DNA of 28,083 nucleotides from Pseudomonadota bacterium (GCA_023433305.1 JAEZCZ010000057.1:1-28083); one strand, 5' to 3'; shown: positions 8,502-15,737, numbered from the stretch's first letter. A program made the numbers and translations. The notes: generated by a model not told the origin, from the sequence alone.

Positions 8502-9398
8502 TCAGGCGCGCTTTCGAGCGGGCGCAGTCTTCTTGGCGGGGGCCTTCTTCGCTGGCGCCTTTTTCGCCGCCGGCTTCTTCGCTGCCGCCTTCGTGCCGCC
8601 GCCGCCTTCCTTGCCTCCCACGGATTTCTTGAGCGCCGCCATCAGGTCGATCACGTTGCTGCCGCGCGCCGTCTCGGGCTCTTCGACATCCTCGAGGATC
8701 TTCTTGCCCTTGGCCTTCTGCTTCTTCTCGATCAGCTTCTTCAACGCATCGACGTAGCGATCGTGGAACTCGCCCGGGTCGAATTTCGCCGCGCGCTGCT
8801 CGATCAACGTCGTAGCCAGGTCCAACAGGTCCTTGCTCGGCTTGGTATCTGGGATCTCGCGGAAATAGCTCTGCGCTTTGCGCACTTCGTCCTCGTAACG
8901 CAGCGTTTCGAGCACAATGCCCTTGCCGCAGGGCTTGAGTGATACGAGCGTCTCACGGCCGCGCACGGAGATCTGCCCGATGCCGACCTTGTTCGATTGC
9001 CTGAGGGCTTCGCGAAGCACGATGAACGCCTCTTCGGCAAGGTCGTCCGCCGGCACCACGTAATAGGGCTTCTCAAAGTAGAACACGTCGATTTCGCCGG
9101 CGTCGACGAACTGGACCAGGTCGAGCGTCTTGCGGCTTTCCACCTTGGCCGCCTCGATCTCGTCGTCGTCGAGCAGGACGTAGTTGCCTTTAGAGACCTC
9201 GTAGCCCTTGACGATCTCGTCGCGATCGACCGGGCCGATGCCCTGGACGACCTTCTCGTAGTTGATCCGCTTGCCGCTAGGCTCGTGGATTTGGTGAAAG
9301 CTGATGGTCGCCCCGCTCTTGGTGGCCGAATAGACCTCCACCGGTATCGACACGAGGGCGAGGCGAATCTGCCCCTGCCAATAGGCGCGTGCGGCCAT
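8502..9398 (-). CDS. ku: Ku protein, NHEJ DNA-end binding
   Basis: 298 residues, the usual length of bacterial Ku plus a tail. The start MAARAYWQGQIRLALVSIPVEVYSAT and the segments HEPSGKRINYEKVVQ, DEIVKGYEV and YFEKPYYVVPAD are typical of the ring-forming core (about 1-255). The last 30 residues hold 10 Lys and 2 Arg arranged as repeated AAKK/APAKK units. Such extended basic tails in bacterial Ku bind DNA and let the ring slide inward or bridge ends. It works as a homodimer with LigD, encoded two genes downstream. The start codon is preceded by GGAGGA nine bases away, which lies in a hairpin stem (see the separate regulatory entry). Confidence 0.97.
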   Translation of the reverse strand: MAARAYWQGQIRLALVSIPVEVYSATKSGATISFHQIHEPSGKRINYEKVVQGIGPVDRDEIVKGYEVSKGNYVLLDDDEIEAAKVESRKTLDLVQFVDAGEIDVFYFEKPYYVVPADDLAEEAFIVLREALRQSNKVGIGQISVRGRETLVSLKPCGKGIVLETLRYEDEVRKAQSYFREIPDTKPSKDLLDLATTLIEQRAAKFDPGEFHDRYVDALKKLIEKKQKAKGKKILEDVEEPETARGSNVIDLMAALKKSVGGKEGGGGTKAAAKKPAAKKAPAKKAPAKKTAPARKRA

Positions 9399-9407
9399 TT
9401 GCTCGGT

Positions 9408-9426
9408 TCCTCCTGCTAGCGGAGGA
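9408..9426 (-). promoter_or_regulatory. Hairpin sequestering the ku Shine-Dalgarno
   Basis: On the minus strand TCCTCC (9426-9421), a seven-base loop and GGAGGA (9413-9408) make a perfect 6-bp stem. GGAGGA is a near-ideal Shine-Dalgarno nine bases before the ku ATG. Folding would hide it, so ku translation may be restrained until the stem opens. The pairing is visible; a regulatory effect is inference. Confidence 0.45.
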
Positions 9427-9570
9427 GTCAGCGCGCGAGCGGGGTTGCGGTTCCGCGCACGGCCTCATGCGAGCGATATGGCGCGGGTGGGAACCGAAAA
9501 CGCCCGTCGATCGCTGCTGTACGGGTTCAGGCCAGCGCAACCTGGCGCAGGGAAAGGTCTCCCAAACGGA

Positions 9571-10860
9571 ATGCGAAAGAAGGAGCGCGCCCCTCGGCGC
9601 AAGGTCATGCTCAGAAACCTCTGCCTCATTTTCGGTGCCGCCGCCCTGGTCGCGAGCACGCCTCTCTCCGCCGCGCCGCGCGGGGACGAGCCGGTCGCCG
9701 TTCCCAGCTCTGTCAAACAGGGCATCGACTTCGTCTACGTCGATCCCGAGATGAGCAACGTCGCCAAGAAGCAGAAGCCACGGAATTGGCTGCAGCGCAT
9801 CTTCGGCGGATCCCGCGAGCAGAGCTCCCCGAATCCGCTGTTCCTCGACTTGGCGCAAGGCCTACAGCGCTACCAGGCGACCTGGGGCGCCCTGCCCGAC
9901 GTAACCGTTCCCGCTGGCCCGGTCCTCAAGCGCGGGTCCAAGGGCAAGCGTGTCGATCTGTTGCGCACGCGGCTCGGCCTGTCGCCCGGCGGCGGCTACG
10001 ACGACGTTCTGTTCCAGCGCGTGTCCGAATACCAGCGCGTGCATGGCCTCGGCACGCCCGACGGCATCGTCGGGAAGGTCACGCTGGCATCGCTCAACCG
10101 CGGCGCCGAGCACTACGAGCGGCGCATCGCGATCAACATGGAGCGCGCCTGGCGCCTGCCGGCGACGGGCGCGTTCGACCGTTATGTCATCGTCGATTCC
10201 GGCGCGGCCGAAACCTACCTGTTCGAGCGCGATCGGCTCAAGGACAGCATGAAGGTGATCGTCGGCACGGCGAAGACCAAGACGCCGATGATGGCGGTGC
10301 TGATGCACAACGCGAAGGCCAATCCATACTGGAACGTGCCGCCAGACATGATCGCCGACGTCACGGCCAAGCGTGTCCTGGCGCGAGGTACCGGTTACCT
10401 GAAAGACTTCCATTACGAGGTCTTGTCGGAATGGTCGCCGCAGGCCCGGGTGCTCGATCCCAAGGAAGTGAACTGGAAGCAGGTCGCCGCGGGCAAGAGC
10501 GGTATCTGGGTTCGTCAACTTCCGGGTCCCTGGAATTCGATGGGCGCCATGAAGTTCGAAATGCCCAACGACTACGGCATCTATCTCCACGACACGCCCA
10601 CCAAGGCTCTGTTTGAACGGGACGACAGGTGGCTCAGCAATGGCTGCGTCCGGCTCGAGGACTACCGACGGTTTGCCACCTGGGTGTTCGGCGAAGAACC
10701 CCAGCCGACCGTGATCAACGAGATGGTGATGCAGCTGCCGAAGCCGGTTCCGGTCTACATGACTTACCTGACGGTCGAGATGGGAGAGGGCGGGATCGTA
10801 TTCCGCGCCGATCCCTACGGCTTCGATGCCGAGGCCATGCCGCAGATGTTCGACGCTTAA
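9571..10860 (+). CDS. L,D-transpeptidase, YcbB-type, with peptidoglycan-binding domain
   Basis: 429 residues from the ATG at 9571. An ATG at 9607 would give 417 residues and a shorter, more canonical signal peptide (MLRNLCLIFGAAALVASTPLSAA). 9571 was preferred because purine-rich GGGAAAGG and ACGGA stretches precede it; both remain possible. A peptidoglycan-binding type 1 domain follows (VLKRGSKGKRVDLLRTRLGL to DGIVGKVTLASLNRG). Then comes the YkuD catalytic domain with YLHDTPTK and SNGCVRLED. The catalytic Cys codon is at 10645-10647 (Cys359). The HDT and S-x-GCVR spacing is that of YcbB/LdtD enzymes, which make 3-3 cross-links in the periplasm or anchor proteins to peptidoglycan. It diverges from ku and converges on the DUF188 gene with a four-base stop overlap. 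Confidence 0.9.
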   Translation: MRKKERAPRRKVMLRNLCLIFGAAALVASTPLSAAPRGDEPVAVPSSVKQGIDFVYVDPEMSNVAKKQKPRNWLQRIFGGSREQSSPNPLFLDLAQGLQRYQATWGALPDVTVPAGPVLKRGSKGKRVDLLRTRLGLSPGGGYDDVLFQRVSEYQRVHGLGTPDGIVGKVTLASLNRGAEHYERRIAINMERAWRLPATGAFDRYVIVDSGAAETYLFERDRLKDSMKVIVGTAKTKTPMMAVLMHNAKANPYWNVPPDMIADVTAKRVLARGTGYLKDFHYEVLSEWSPQARVLDPKEVNWKQVAAGKSGIWVRQLPGPWNSMGAMKFEMPNDYGIYLHDTPTKALFERDDRWLSNGCVRLEDYRRFATWVFGEEPQPTVINEMVMQLPKPVPVYMTYLTVEMGEGGIVFRADPYGFDAEAMPQMFDA

Positions 10861-11318
10861 CGGCCCGCACGCTCGAGCCGAACCAAGGCTTCGTCGAGAG
10901 CCTGCAGGAAGCGCGAACGGTCGCGCTTGGCAAAAGGGGCCGGCCCGCCGACCGGGTCACCCATGCCCGCGCGCAAGTCGGCCATGATCGCCCGGGTGGC
11001 GATCGCGCTGCCGATCGAGGCTTGGGTGAACGGGCGTCCGGTTGGGGCAATCACCGTGGCCCCTGCCTTGAGGCAGCGATCGGCGAGCAGGATGTCACCG
11101 GTCACCACGACGCTGCGCGCATCGGCCCGCTCGGCGATCCAGCCGTCAGCGGCATCGAACCCGCCATCGACGATCACGCGGCTGACGAGCGGACCGACAG
11201 GCACGCGAAACGGGCTGTTGCTCACCACGCTGACCGGCACCTTGCGTCGCTCGGCCACCCGATAGATTTCCTCCTTCACCGGGCAGGCATCGGCGTCGAC
11301 GAGAATGCGAATGGTCAT
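10857..11318 (-). CDS. YaiI/YqxD family protein (DUF188)
   Basis: 153 residues, full length for the family. The N-terminal motif ILVDADACPVKEEI (residues 5-18) and the later VTGDILLADRCLKAGATVIAPTGRPF carry the conserved acidic residues of a PIN/NYN-like nuclease fold. The biochemical role of the family is not established. The ATG overlaps the stop of the upstream ABC ATPase gene by four bases (ATGA), making it the last gene of the efflux operon. Its TAA overlaps the TAA of the convergent transpeptidase gene, leaving no room for a separate terminator. The family is often scattered in genomes, so the coupling here may reflect gene packing rather than function. Confidence 0.9.
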   Translation of the reverse strand: MTIRILVDADACPVKEEIYRVAERRKVPVSVVSNSPFRVPVGPLVSRVIVDGGFDAADGWIAERADARSVVVTGDILLADRCLKAGATVIAPTGRPFTQASIGSAIATRAIMADLRAGMGDPVGGPAPFAKRDRSRFLQALDEALVRLERAGR

Positions 11319-12013
11319 GCGGCTTCATCGGGCGTGGAGAGGCGCCCGTCGAGCAGGTCGACATGGCGGCGGCAATGGCGGGCGACATGGTCGTCATGCG
11401 TTGAAATCAGGAAGCAGGTCCCTGTGCCGCGGTTTATTTCATCGATCAGCTCCATGACCTGGTTGGCCGACCCGCGATCGAGGTTGCCAGTCGGCTCGTC
11501 CGCCAGCACGAGGGAAGGTTCGTTGATCAGCGCCCGTGCCACCGCCACGCGCTGCCGCTGGCCGCCGGAAAGCGCTTTCGGCCTGAAGTCGCGGCGGTCG
11601 GAGAGACCGACGGCGTCGAGCAGCTCGCCGGCCCGTTCCCGCATAGCGGCCGTCTCCCGCCCCGCCGACGCCGCCGCCGGCATCATGACATTTTCGATCG
11701 CCGACAGATCCGCGACGAGGTGATGGAACTGGAACACGAAGCCGATGTGCTGGCTGCGAAACCGCGTCCGCTCGCCGTCGCTCGCGGTCGTCAGGTCCTG
11801 CCCCAGCATCTCGTGTTGGCCGTCCGTGGGCCGCAGCAACGTTCCGAGAATAGTCAGCAGCGTGCTCTTGCCCGAACCCGACGGGCCTCGCAGCGCGATG
11901 AGTTCTCCGCGGGCGAGGTCCAGGTCGATTCCGCGGAGTACTTTGGTCGCCGTGTCGCCTTCGCCGAACACCTTGGTGAGGCCGCGCACCGAAACGAGCG
12001 GTTCCTGGCTCAT
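11315..12013 (-). CDS. ABC transporter ATP-binding protein (LolD/MacB-ATPase type)
   Basis: 232 residues from the ATG at 12013, which overlaps the permease stop (ATGA). The frame is open upstream to 12937, but that extension overlaps the permease and has no ABC features. Walker A GPSGSGKST (43-51), Q-loop in VFQFHH, signature LSGGQRQRVAVARAL, Walker B LVLADEPTGNLD and switch His in STHDD are all intact. The nearest families are the ATPases of MacB, LolD and FtsE, which power extrusion or mechanotransmission rather than pore transport. With the adjacent FtsX-fold permease and membrane-fusion adaptor it should form a tripartite exporter to an outer-membrane TolC-like channel, which is not encoded here. 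Confidence 0.93.
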   Translation of the reverse strand: MSQEPLVSVRGLTKVFGEGDTATKVLRGIDLDLARGELIALRGPSGSGKSTLLTILGTLLRPTDGQHEMLGQDLTTASDGERTRFRSQHIGFVFQFHHLVADLSAIENVMMPAAASAGRETAAMRERAGELLDAVGLSDRRDFRPKALSGGQRQRVAVARALINEPSLVLADEPTGNLDRGSANQVMELIDEINRGTGTCFLISTHDDHVARHCRRHVDLLDGRLSTPDEAA

Positions 12014-13212
12014 GTCCCGATCGCCTCGACCGGGTCGACTTTCGAAGCACGCCCTGCCGCCAACCAGGAAGCGAGCGCCGCCGCAGCCGACGTCAAGACG
12101 ATCGCCAGCAAGTAGTCTCCCTGAGCCCGGTCGACAGGCAGCCCGCCGCCTTGCACCTCCGACAAAGGTGGAAACGGAAGCAGCGCGATCCATGCCAGCA
12201 AGGCACCGCTCATTGCGCCGATCGTTCCGATCAGCGTTCCCTCGAAAATGAAGATGCCCAGGACGAAGCGCTCGCTCGCGCCGACGGCGCGCATGATCCC
12301 GATTTCTCCTCGTCGCCGCACGATCGACAGCAGCATGGCACTTGCAATGCCGATCACGATCGTGACGAGCGCGAAAGCCTTGATCACTGTGCCGGTCCGT
12401 CCCTGCGCATCGAGCGCTTCGAACAATTGCGCGTTTTCGTCGGTCCACGCCGTGACTTTCAACCCCGTGGCGCGGCTTAGTTCCGCGGCGATGCGCGGTG
12501 CGGCATCGACCGGCGCCACCTTCATCTCGATCCGGGAGATGCCGCTCGGCAAGTCGAAGAGCGCACGGGCGGCGTTGAAATTCATGTAGACCGCCTGGCG
12601 GGCGGCGCTCGAGATTCCCAACGACAACACGCCGCCGATGCGAAAGCTGCGTTCGCGGCCGCGATCGGATCGCACGCGGATGACCTGCCCAGTGCGTAGG
12701 CCCAGGTCTTCGGCCAGCGTTGCGCCAATCAGCACGCTGTCGGGCGGAAGCGCGTCGCTGCCCGCGACCATGGTGCTCGCGATGTCCGCGACGGCGGACA
12801 GCTTGTCGGGCTGCACTCCGATCACGCCGACCGGCGCTATGGCCTGGCCGCGCTGCACGAAGGCACTTCCACGCACCTGCGGCGAGACGGCGACGACGCG
12901 CGGCGTTTCCTCCGCCTGGCGGGCCGCCGGCTCCCACACCGAGATCTGCTCGCGGCGGCTGAGGTCCTTCTGGACAGCGACCAGAGCCCCGTCGCCGCCA
13001 ACGATCAGGGCCGGATCGCGTTCGGCCGGCTCGACAATGACGTGCGCGATGTTGCCGACGGTCCGCTGGGTAAGAAGGCTCGCCAAACCGCCGATCAGCG
13101 CGCTCATGAACACGAAGACGCCAACCCCGGTCGCCACGCCGAGAACGAGGAGAGCGGTTTGCCCCGGCGTCGCGAGCAGGTGTCGGATGGCGATCTTGGC
13201 GGCATAGCGCAT
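12010..13212 (-). CDS. ABC transporter permease, MacB/FtsX fold
   Basis: 400 residues with the four-helix layout of MacB/LolC-type permeases. One N-terminal helix (about 18-46, LLVLGVATGVGVFVFMSALIGG) is followed by a large periplasmic domain (about 50-270), then three helices near the C-terminus (IKAFALVTIVIGIASAMLLSIV, FVLGIFIFEGTLIGTIGAMSGALLAWIALL, YLLAIVLTSAAAALASWLA). The segment RRRGEIGIMRAVGAS between helices 2 and 3 is the conserved coupling region. It is three bases downstream of the adaptor gene and overlaps the ATPase gene by four bases. It partners those two; the exported substrate cannot be read. ATPase and permease are separate polypeptides, unlike Escherichia coli MacB. Confidence 0.92.
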   Translation of the reverse strand: MRYAAKIAIRHLLATPGQTALLVLGVATGVGVFVFMSALIGGLASLLTQRTVGNIAHVIVEPAERDPALIVGGDGALVAVQKDLSRREQISVWEPAARQAEETPRVVAVSPQVRGSAFVQRGQAIAPVGVIGVQPDKLSAVADIASTMVAGSDALPPDSVLIGATLAEDLGLRTGQVIRVRSDRGRERSFRIGGVLSLGISSAARQAVYMNFNAARALFDLPSGISRIEMKVAPVDAAPRIAAELSRATGLKVTAWTDENAQLFEALDAQGRTGTVIKAFALVTIVIGIASAMLLSIVRRRGEIGIMRAVGASERFVLGIFIFEGTLIGTIGAMSGALLAWIALLPFPPLSEVQGGGLPVDRAQGDYLLAIVLTSAAAALASWLAAGRASKVDPVEAIGT

Positions 13213-13215
13213 GGC

Positions 13216-14265
13216 TCAGTCGGCGTGCTTGGCCCGCTCGCCCGGCGCCACGGCGGTCGGGTCCACTAGCACTTGCATTCCGGGCTCCAGTCCACCCGTG
13301 ACGATGACGTCAGCAGCCGGCCAGTCGATGAAGCGGATGCGCCGTTCGGCCACCTCGCCGTCGTCGGCGAGCACGCGCACGCGCGGATCGGCCTCGGGAG
13401 AGAGAATTGCCGCTCGGGGAATGCTGATGGCGTTCTGCCGGCGTTCGACCACGAGATTGACCGATACCGTCTGGCCCGATGGTGCGAAATCAAGCGCTTC
13501 GAAAAGCCTCAGGCGAACCTCGCGCGCTCCCGTGGTTTCGTCCACGCGCGGTTCGATGTGCACGACCTCGCCGCGTAGCGGCTGGGCGCGGCCGGGTATC
13601 TCGATCAGCCCGGTCGTTCCGGTGCGCAATTCGGCCGCATATATTTCGTCGACTTCCGCGGTGACCTCGGGCGCGTTGAGATCGGCCAGACGGTACACCA
13701 CGGTCTCCGGTCCGATGGTCTGCCCGCGGTCCACCGGCCGCTCGAGGATCACGCCGGCGAAGGGTGCTCGCACCACGTAACGCTGCTGGACTTCCTGCGC
13801 CTGAACGACGTTGGCCCGGCGCCGCTGGAGTTCACGCGCGCCCTCTTCGACCTCCAGCCTGGCTTCCTCGACTTGTCGCCGGCTGACGAATTCGCCGAGC
13901 GCTTCGAACCGCGCCAACTGACGTCGCGCCTGTGCCACGACCGCCTCTTGCGCGCGAACCGCCGCGGCGGCTTCGGCAATCGCGGCCCGCTGCGGCCCAT
14001 CGTCGATCCGCGCGATCGGCGTGCCGGCGGCGACGCGGTCCCCCACATCGTAGGGCAATTCCAGGAGGGTACCCGCGACCGGAGACTGCACATCGACCGA
14101 CTGTCGTGGCCGAATGCGGCCGTTGACGGCCAGCGCGCGAACCGCCTGTCCGCGTTCGACGGTCACCGTTTCGACCTTGGTCGGACGCGGCATCAACACG
14201 ATCGCCGCCAACGCCGCGAGTAGAAGCAGGCCAGCCCCAGATAGGATCAGGGAACGCCGCGTCAC
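13216..14265 (-). CDS. Periplasmic adaptor (membrane-fusion) subunit of ABC efflux pump, MacA/HlyD-like
   Basis: 349 residues with a GTG start. An uncleaved N-terminal membrane anchor (about 5-26, LILSGAGLLLLAALAAIVLM) precedes a lipoyl/barrel-sandwich domain (NGRIRPRQSVDVQSPVAGTLLELPYDVGDRVAAGTPIARID and, after the hairpin, YVVRAPFAGVILERPVDRGQTI). The alpha-helical coiled-coil hairpin (about 95-165) is rich in Ala, Glu and Arg. Beta-barrel and membrane-proximal domains follow. Such adaptors bridge an inner-membrane ABC permease to an outer-membrane channel. It is the first gene of a four-gene operon (adaptor, permease, ATPase, DUF188). The RBS is weak (ACAGGG). A weak general-stress promoter candidate is listed separately. 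Confidence 0.9.
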   Translation of the reverse strand: MTRRSLILSGAGLLLLAALAAIVLMPRPTKVETVTVERGQAVRALAVNGRIRPRQSVDVQSPVAGTLLELPYDVGDRVAAGTPIARIDDGPQRAAIAEAAAAVRAQEAVVAQARRQLARFEALGEFVSRRQVEEARLEVEEGARELQRRRANVVQAQEVQQRYVVRAPFAGVILERPVDRGQTIGPETVVYRLADLNAPEVTAEVDEIYAAELRTGTTGLIEIPGRAQPLRGEVVHIEPRVDETTGAREVRLRLFEALDFAPSGQTVSVNLVVERRQNAISIPRAAILSPEADPRVRVLADDGEVAERRIRFIDWPAADVIVTGGLEPGMQVLVDPTAVAPGERAKHAD

Positions 14266-14347
14266 GCGGTTTGCCCTGTCGGCGAGGCCTTCGCGCTTCT
14301 TGCCTTCATCGATCCGAAGTGCCCCATACGCCCCTGTCGGGCAAGCA

Positions 14348-14372
14348 AACCTGTCAGATCGATGACCGTTCC
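14348..14372 (-). promoter_or_regulatory. Weak EcfG-like general-stress promoter candidate before the efflux operon
   Basis: On the minus strand GGAAC (14372-14368), 16 bases, then GGTT (14351-14348) resemble the alphaproteobacterial general-stress consensus GGAAC-N16/17-CGTT with one mismatch in the -10. A start near 14340 would leave about 75 leader bases before the GTG. The motif is short and could occur by chance. Confidence 0.25.
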
Positions 14373-14382
14373 AGGCTCGAAG

Positions 14383-14685
14383 TCAGCGCTTCCTCACGAA
14401 CTCGGCCCGAAGAACCAAGCCTTTGATGCCCTCGTACTTGCAGTCGATTTCCTGCGGGTCGCCGGTCAGCCGGATCGATTTGATCAGGGTGCCGCGCTTC
14501 AGGGTCTGGCCGGCGCCTTTGACCTCGAGGTCCTTGATCAGCGTCACTTGGTCACCGTCCGCAAGTACGTTTCCGACCGCATCGCGTACTTCAACCGCTC
14601 CCGCCGCGGCCCGCTTCGCCGCCAGTTCCGAGGCCGGCATCCATTCGCCGCTGTCCTCGTCATAAACGTAGTCCTCGTCGCTCAT
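14383..14685 (-). CDS. PhnA/YjdM-type protein lacking the zinc ribbon
   Basis: 100 residues. The C-terminal two thirds (about 32-100) match the PhnA (YjdM) SH3-like domain: VRDAVGNVLADGDQVTLIKDLEVKG, then LKRGTLIKSIRLTGDPQEIDCKYEGIKGLVLRAEFVRK. The N-terminal part (MSDEDYVYDEDSGEWMPASELAAKRAAA) is acidic and contains no CxxC pair, so the zinc ribbon present in E. coli YjdM is absent; the one Cys lies in the SH3-like domain. Despite the old name, a role in phosphonate use is not demonstrated for the family. It is transcribed alone, divergently from the cold-shock gene. Family placement is good; function is unknown. Confidence 0.85.
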   Translation of the reverse strand: MSDEDYVYDEDSGEWMPASELAAKRAAAGAVEVRDAVGNVLADGDQVTLIKDLEVKGAGQTLKRGTLIKSIRLTGDPQEIDCKYEGIKGLVLRAEFVRKR

Positions 14686-14797
14686 AGTCCTGGTCCGTCC
14701 CCGTGGTGAAGCGACCGATTAGGCTTTCCCAGCCGACCGTGCTAGGGAGAGCTCGCTGACGTCGAATTTTGCGACGGACTTCGGTGCCAAGACCACC

Positions 14798-14820
14798 GCC
14801 CTCGCGCCCGACGCGAGGGC
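14798..14820 (+). promoter_or_regulatory. Strong hairpin in the cold-shock gene leader region
   Basis: GCCCTCGCG (14798-14806) and CGCGAGGGC (14812-14820) form a perfect 9-bp, GC-rich stem with a five-base loop. It lies 103 bases before the csp start in the 237-base gap between phnA and csp. Csp mRNAs often have long structured leaders, so a thermosensing or attenuating element is possible. It could also belong to the start region of the divergent phnA transcript. Confidence 0.4.
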
Positions 14821-14922
14821 ACGGCCCCTGACGACGACTTCCTTTCGATTGACGACCCAAAGCACGACCGCCCGCTGGCAATTCCGTCAAAGGGCAACCA
14901 GAGTTCTCGAAAGGAACACATC

Positions 14923-15129
14923 ATGCCGATCGGCACAGTCAAATTCTTCAACGCCGACAAAGGCTATGGCTTCATCGCTCCGGAAGACGGCGGCGCGGAC
15001 AGCTTCGTCCACATCACCGCCGTTCAGGCCGCGGGCATGCAGACCCTGAACAAGGATCAGCGCCTGTCCTACGAAGTCGAGCGCGGCAGGAACGGCAAGG
15101 AATCGGCCGTCAACCTCCAGCAGGCATGA
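14923..15129 (+). CDS. Cold-shock protein, CspA family
   Basis: 68 residues forming a single cold-shock domain. The nucleic-acid-binding motifs are both intact: RNP1 as KGYGFIAPE (residues 18-26) and RNP2 as SFVHIT (about 31-36), with the usual start GTVKFFNADKGYGF. These small OB-fold proteins bind single-stranded RNA and melt mRNA structure, at low temperature or in stationary phase. A good RBS (GAAAGGAA) lies just before the ATG. The start is unambiguous. Downstream, a hairpin at 15139-15175 separates it from a small hypothetical gene on the same strand. Confidence 0.96.
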   Translation: MPIGTVKFFNADKGYGFIAPEDGGADSFVHITAVQAAGMQTLNKDQRLSYEVERGRNGKESAVNLQQA

Positions 15130-15138
15130 CGCCATTCG

Positions 15139-15175
15139 GCCGGGCGTGGTTGCCACTTCGGACTCCGCGCCCGGC
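15139..15175 (+). terminator. Candidate terminator or attenuator after csp
   Basis: GCCGGGCG (15139-15146) and CGCCCGGC (15168-15175) are perfect 8-bp complements separated by 21 bases, starting 10 bases after the csp stop. No T-run follows. It could end the abundant csp transcript or reduce read-through into the small gene downstream. Confidence 0.4.
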
Positions 15176-15211
15176 ACCCGCCGTCCCCTCGAACCAAGGA
15201 AGCATGCAAAG

Positions 15212-15454
15212 ATGAGCCAGACCTTCGAATTCTACGACCGGCAGGCAAAAGCCGCCGAGGCCGAGGCGAAGAAGGCGCAGCTCGGGAACGTGCGCGAACG
15301 CGAACTGCGTTCAGCGGCTGCCTGGCGCAGCATGGCCGATCGGCAACTGCTGATCGACAGCGAACGCGCCAAGTCAGAAGAAATCCGGGCCGCCCGCCGC
15401 GCCTCCGAACTCGAAGCGGCGGTCGACAACGGGCATTTCGAAACGCAGGATTGA
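15212..15454 (+). CDS. Small charged helical hypothetical protein
   Basis: 80 residues from the ATG at 15212, with AAGGA about 11 bases upstream. An in-frame GTG/ATG extension to 15146 adds a Pro/Arg-rich stretch and would cross the csp terminator hairpin, so it was not used. The sequence is almost wholly Ala, Glu, Arg, Lys and Gln (for example QAKAAEAEAKKAQLGNVRERELR), predicting one or two long amphipathic helices, possibly a coiled coil. It has no Cys, no signal peptide and no membrane segment. I do not recognise the family. Its place after csp hints at stress-related expression, but that is only context. Confidence 0.7.
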   Translation: MSQTFEFYDRQAKAAEAEAKKAQLGNVRERELRSAAAWRSMADRQLLIDSERAKSEEIRAARRASELEAAVDNGHFETQD

Positions 15455-15463
15455 CCGTAGAGG

Positions 15464-15703
15464 TCAGCCGGCTGCCGAAGGGCGATGCGTCAGCACAGCC
15501 AACAGCGAGATACCTCGGCCGTTCCAGGCCCTCTCGTGCAGGAAGAACACCACTGAATTCACCAGTGGCTCCACCAACGCGATCCCTCCCGCGAGCGCCA
15601 GCGAGCCCGTGAACATATAGGCGACGCTAAACCTCACCATGAGGTGAAGGGCCAGGAAACTCATGGTCTTGGTCAGGTCGCGGCGCACAGTCTCATTTCC
15701 CAT
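15464..15703 (-). CDS. DUF2061 membrane protein
   Basis: 79 residues with two hydrophobic helices (about 14-34 and 37-56) and the family's ending, NSVVFFLHERAWNG. The N-terminal VRRDLTKTMSFLALHLMVRFSVAYMFTGS fits the DUF2061 pattern of a charged lead, a helix and a Thr-Gly turn. Function of the family is unknown. The stop lies nine bases from the stop of the convergent small hypothetical gene. There is no Shine-Dalgarno before the ATG, but a good -10 ends five bases before it, so the message may be leaderless. Confidence 0.8.
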   Translation of the reverse strand: MGNETVRRDLTKTMSFLALHLMVRFSVAYMFTGSLALAGGIALVEPLVNSVVFFLHERAWNGRGISLLAVLTHRPSAAG

Positions 15704-15708
15704 AAGTG

Positions 15709-15737
15709 ATTATGCGTCTCATTCGCATCTATGGGAA
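15709..15737 (-). promoter_or_regulatory. Promoter positioned for leaderless DUF2061 transcript
   Basis: On the minus strand TTCCCA (15737-15732), a 17-base spacer, then CATAAT (15714-15709; five of six matches to TATAAT). Transcription would start six to seven bases after the -10, at or next to the ATG at 15703. No ribosome-binding site is present, consistent with leaderless translation. Confidence 0.4.

Noticed and set aside
8511..8600. Repeated GGC/TTC-rich stretch as a tandem DNA repeat element
   Set aside because: It encodes the Lys/Ala-rich tail of Ku, and the repetition is explained by the protein sequence.
12014..12937. Long N-terminal extension of the ABC ATPase frame
   Set aside because: It overlaps the permease gene in another frame, is Arg/Gly/Ala-rich, and the ABC domain starts cleanly at the ATGA-overlapping ATG at 12013.
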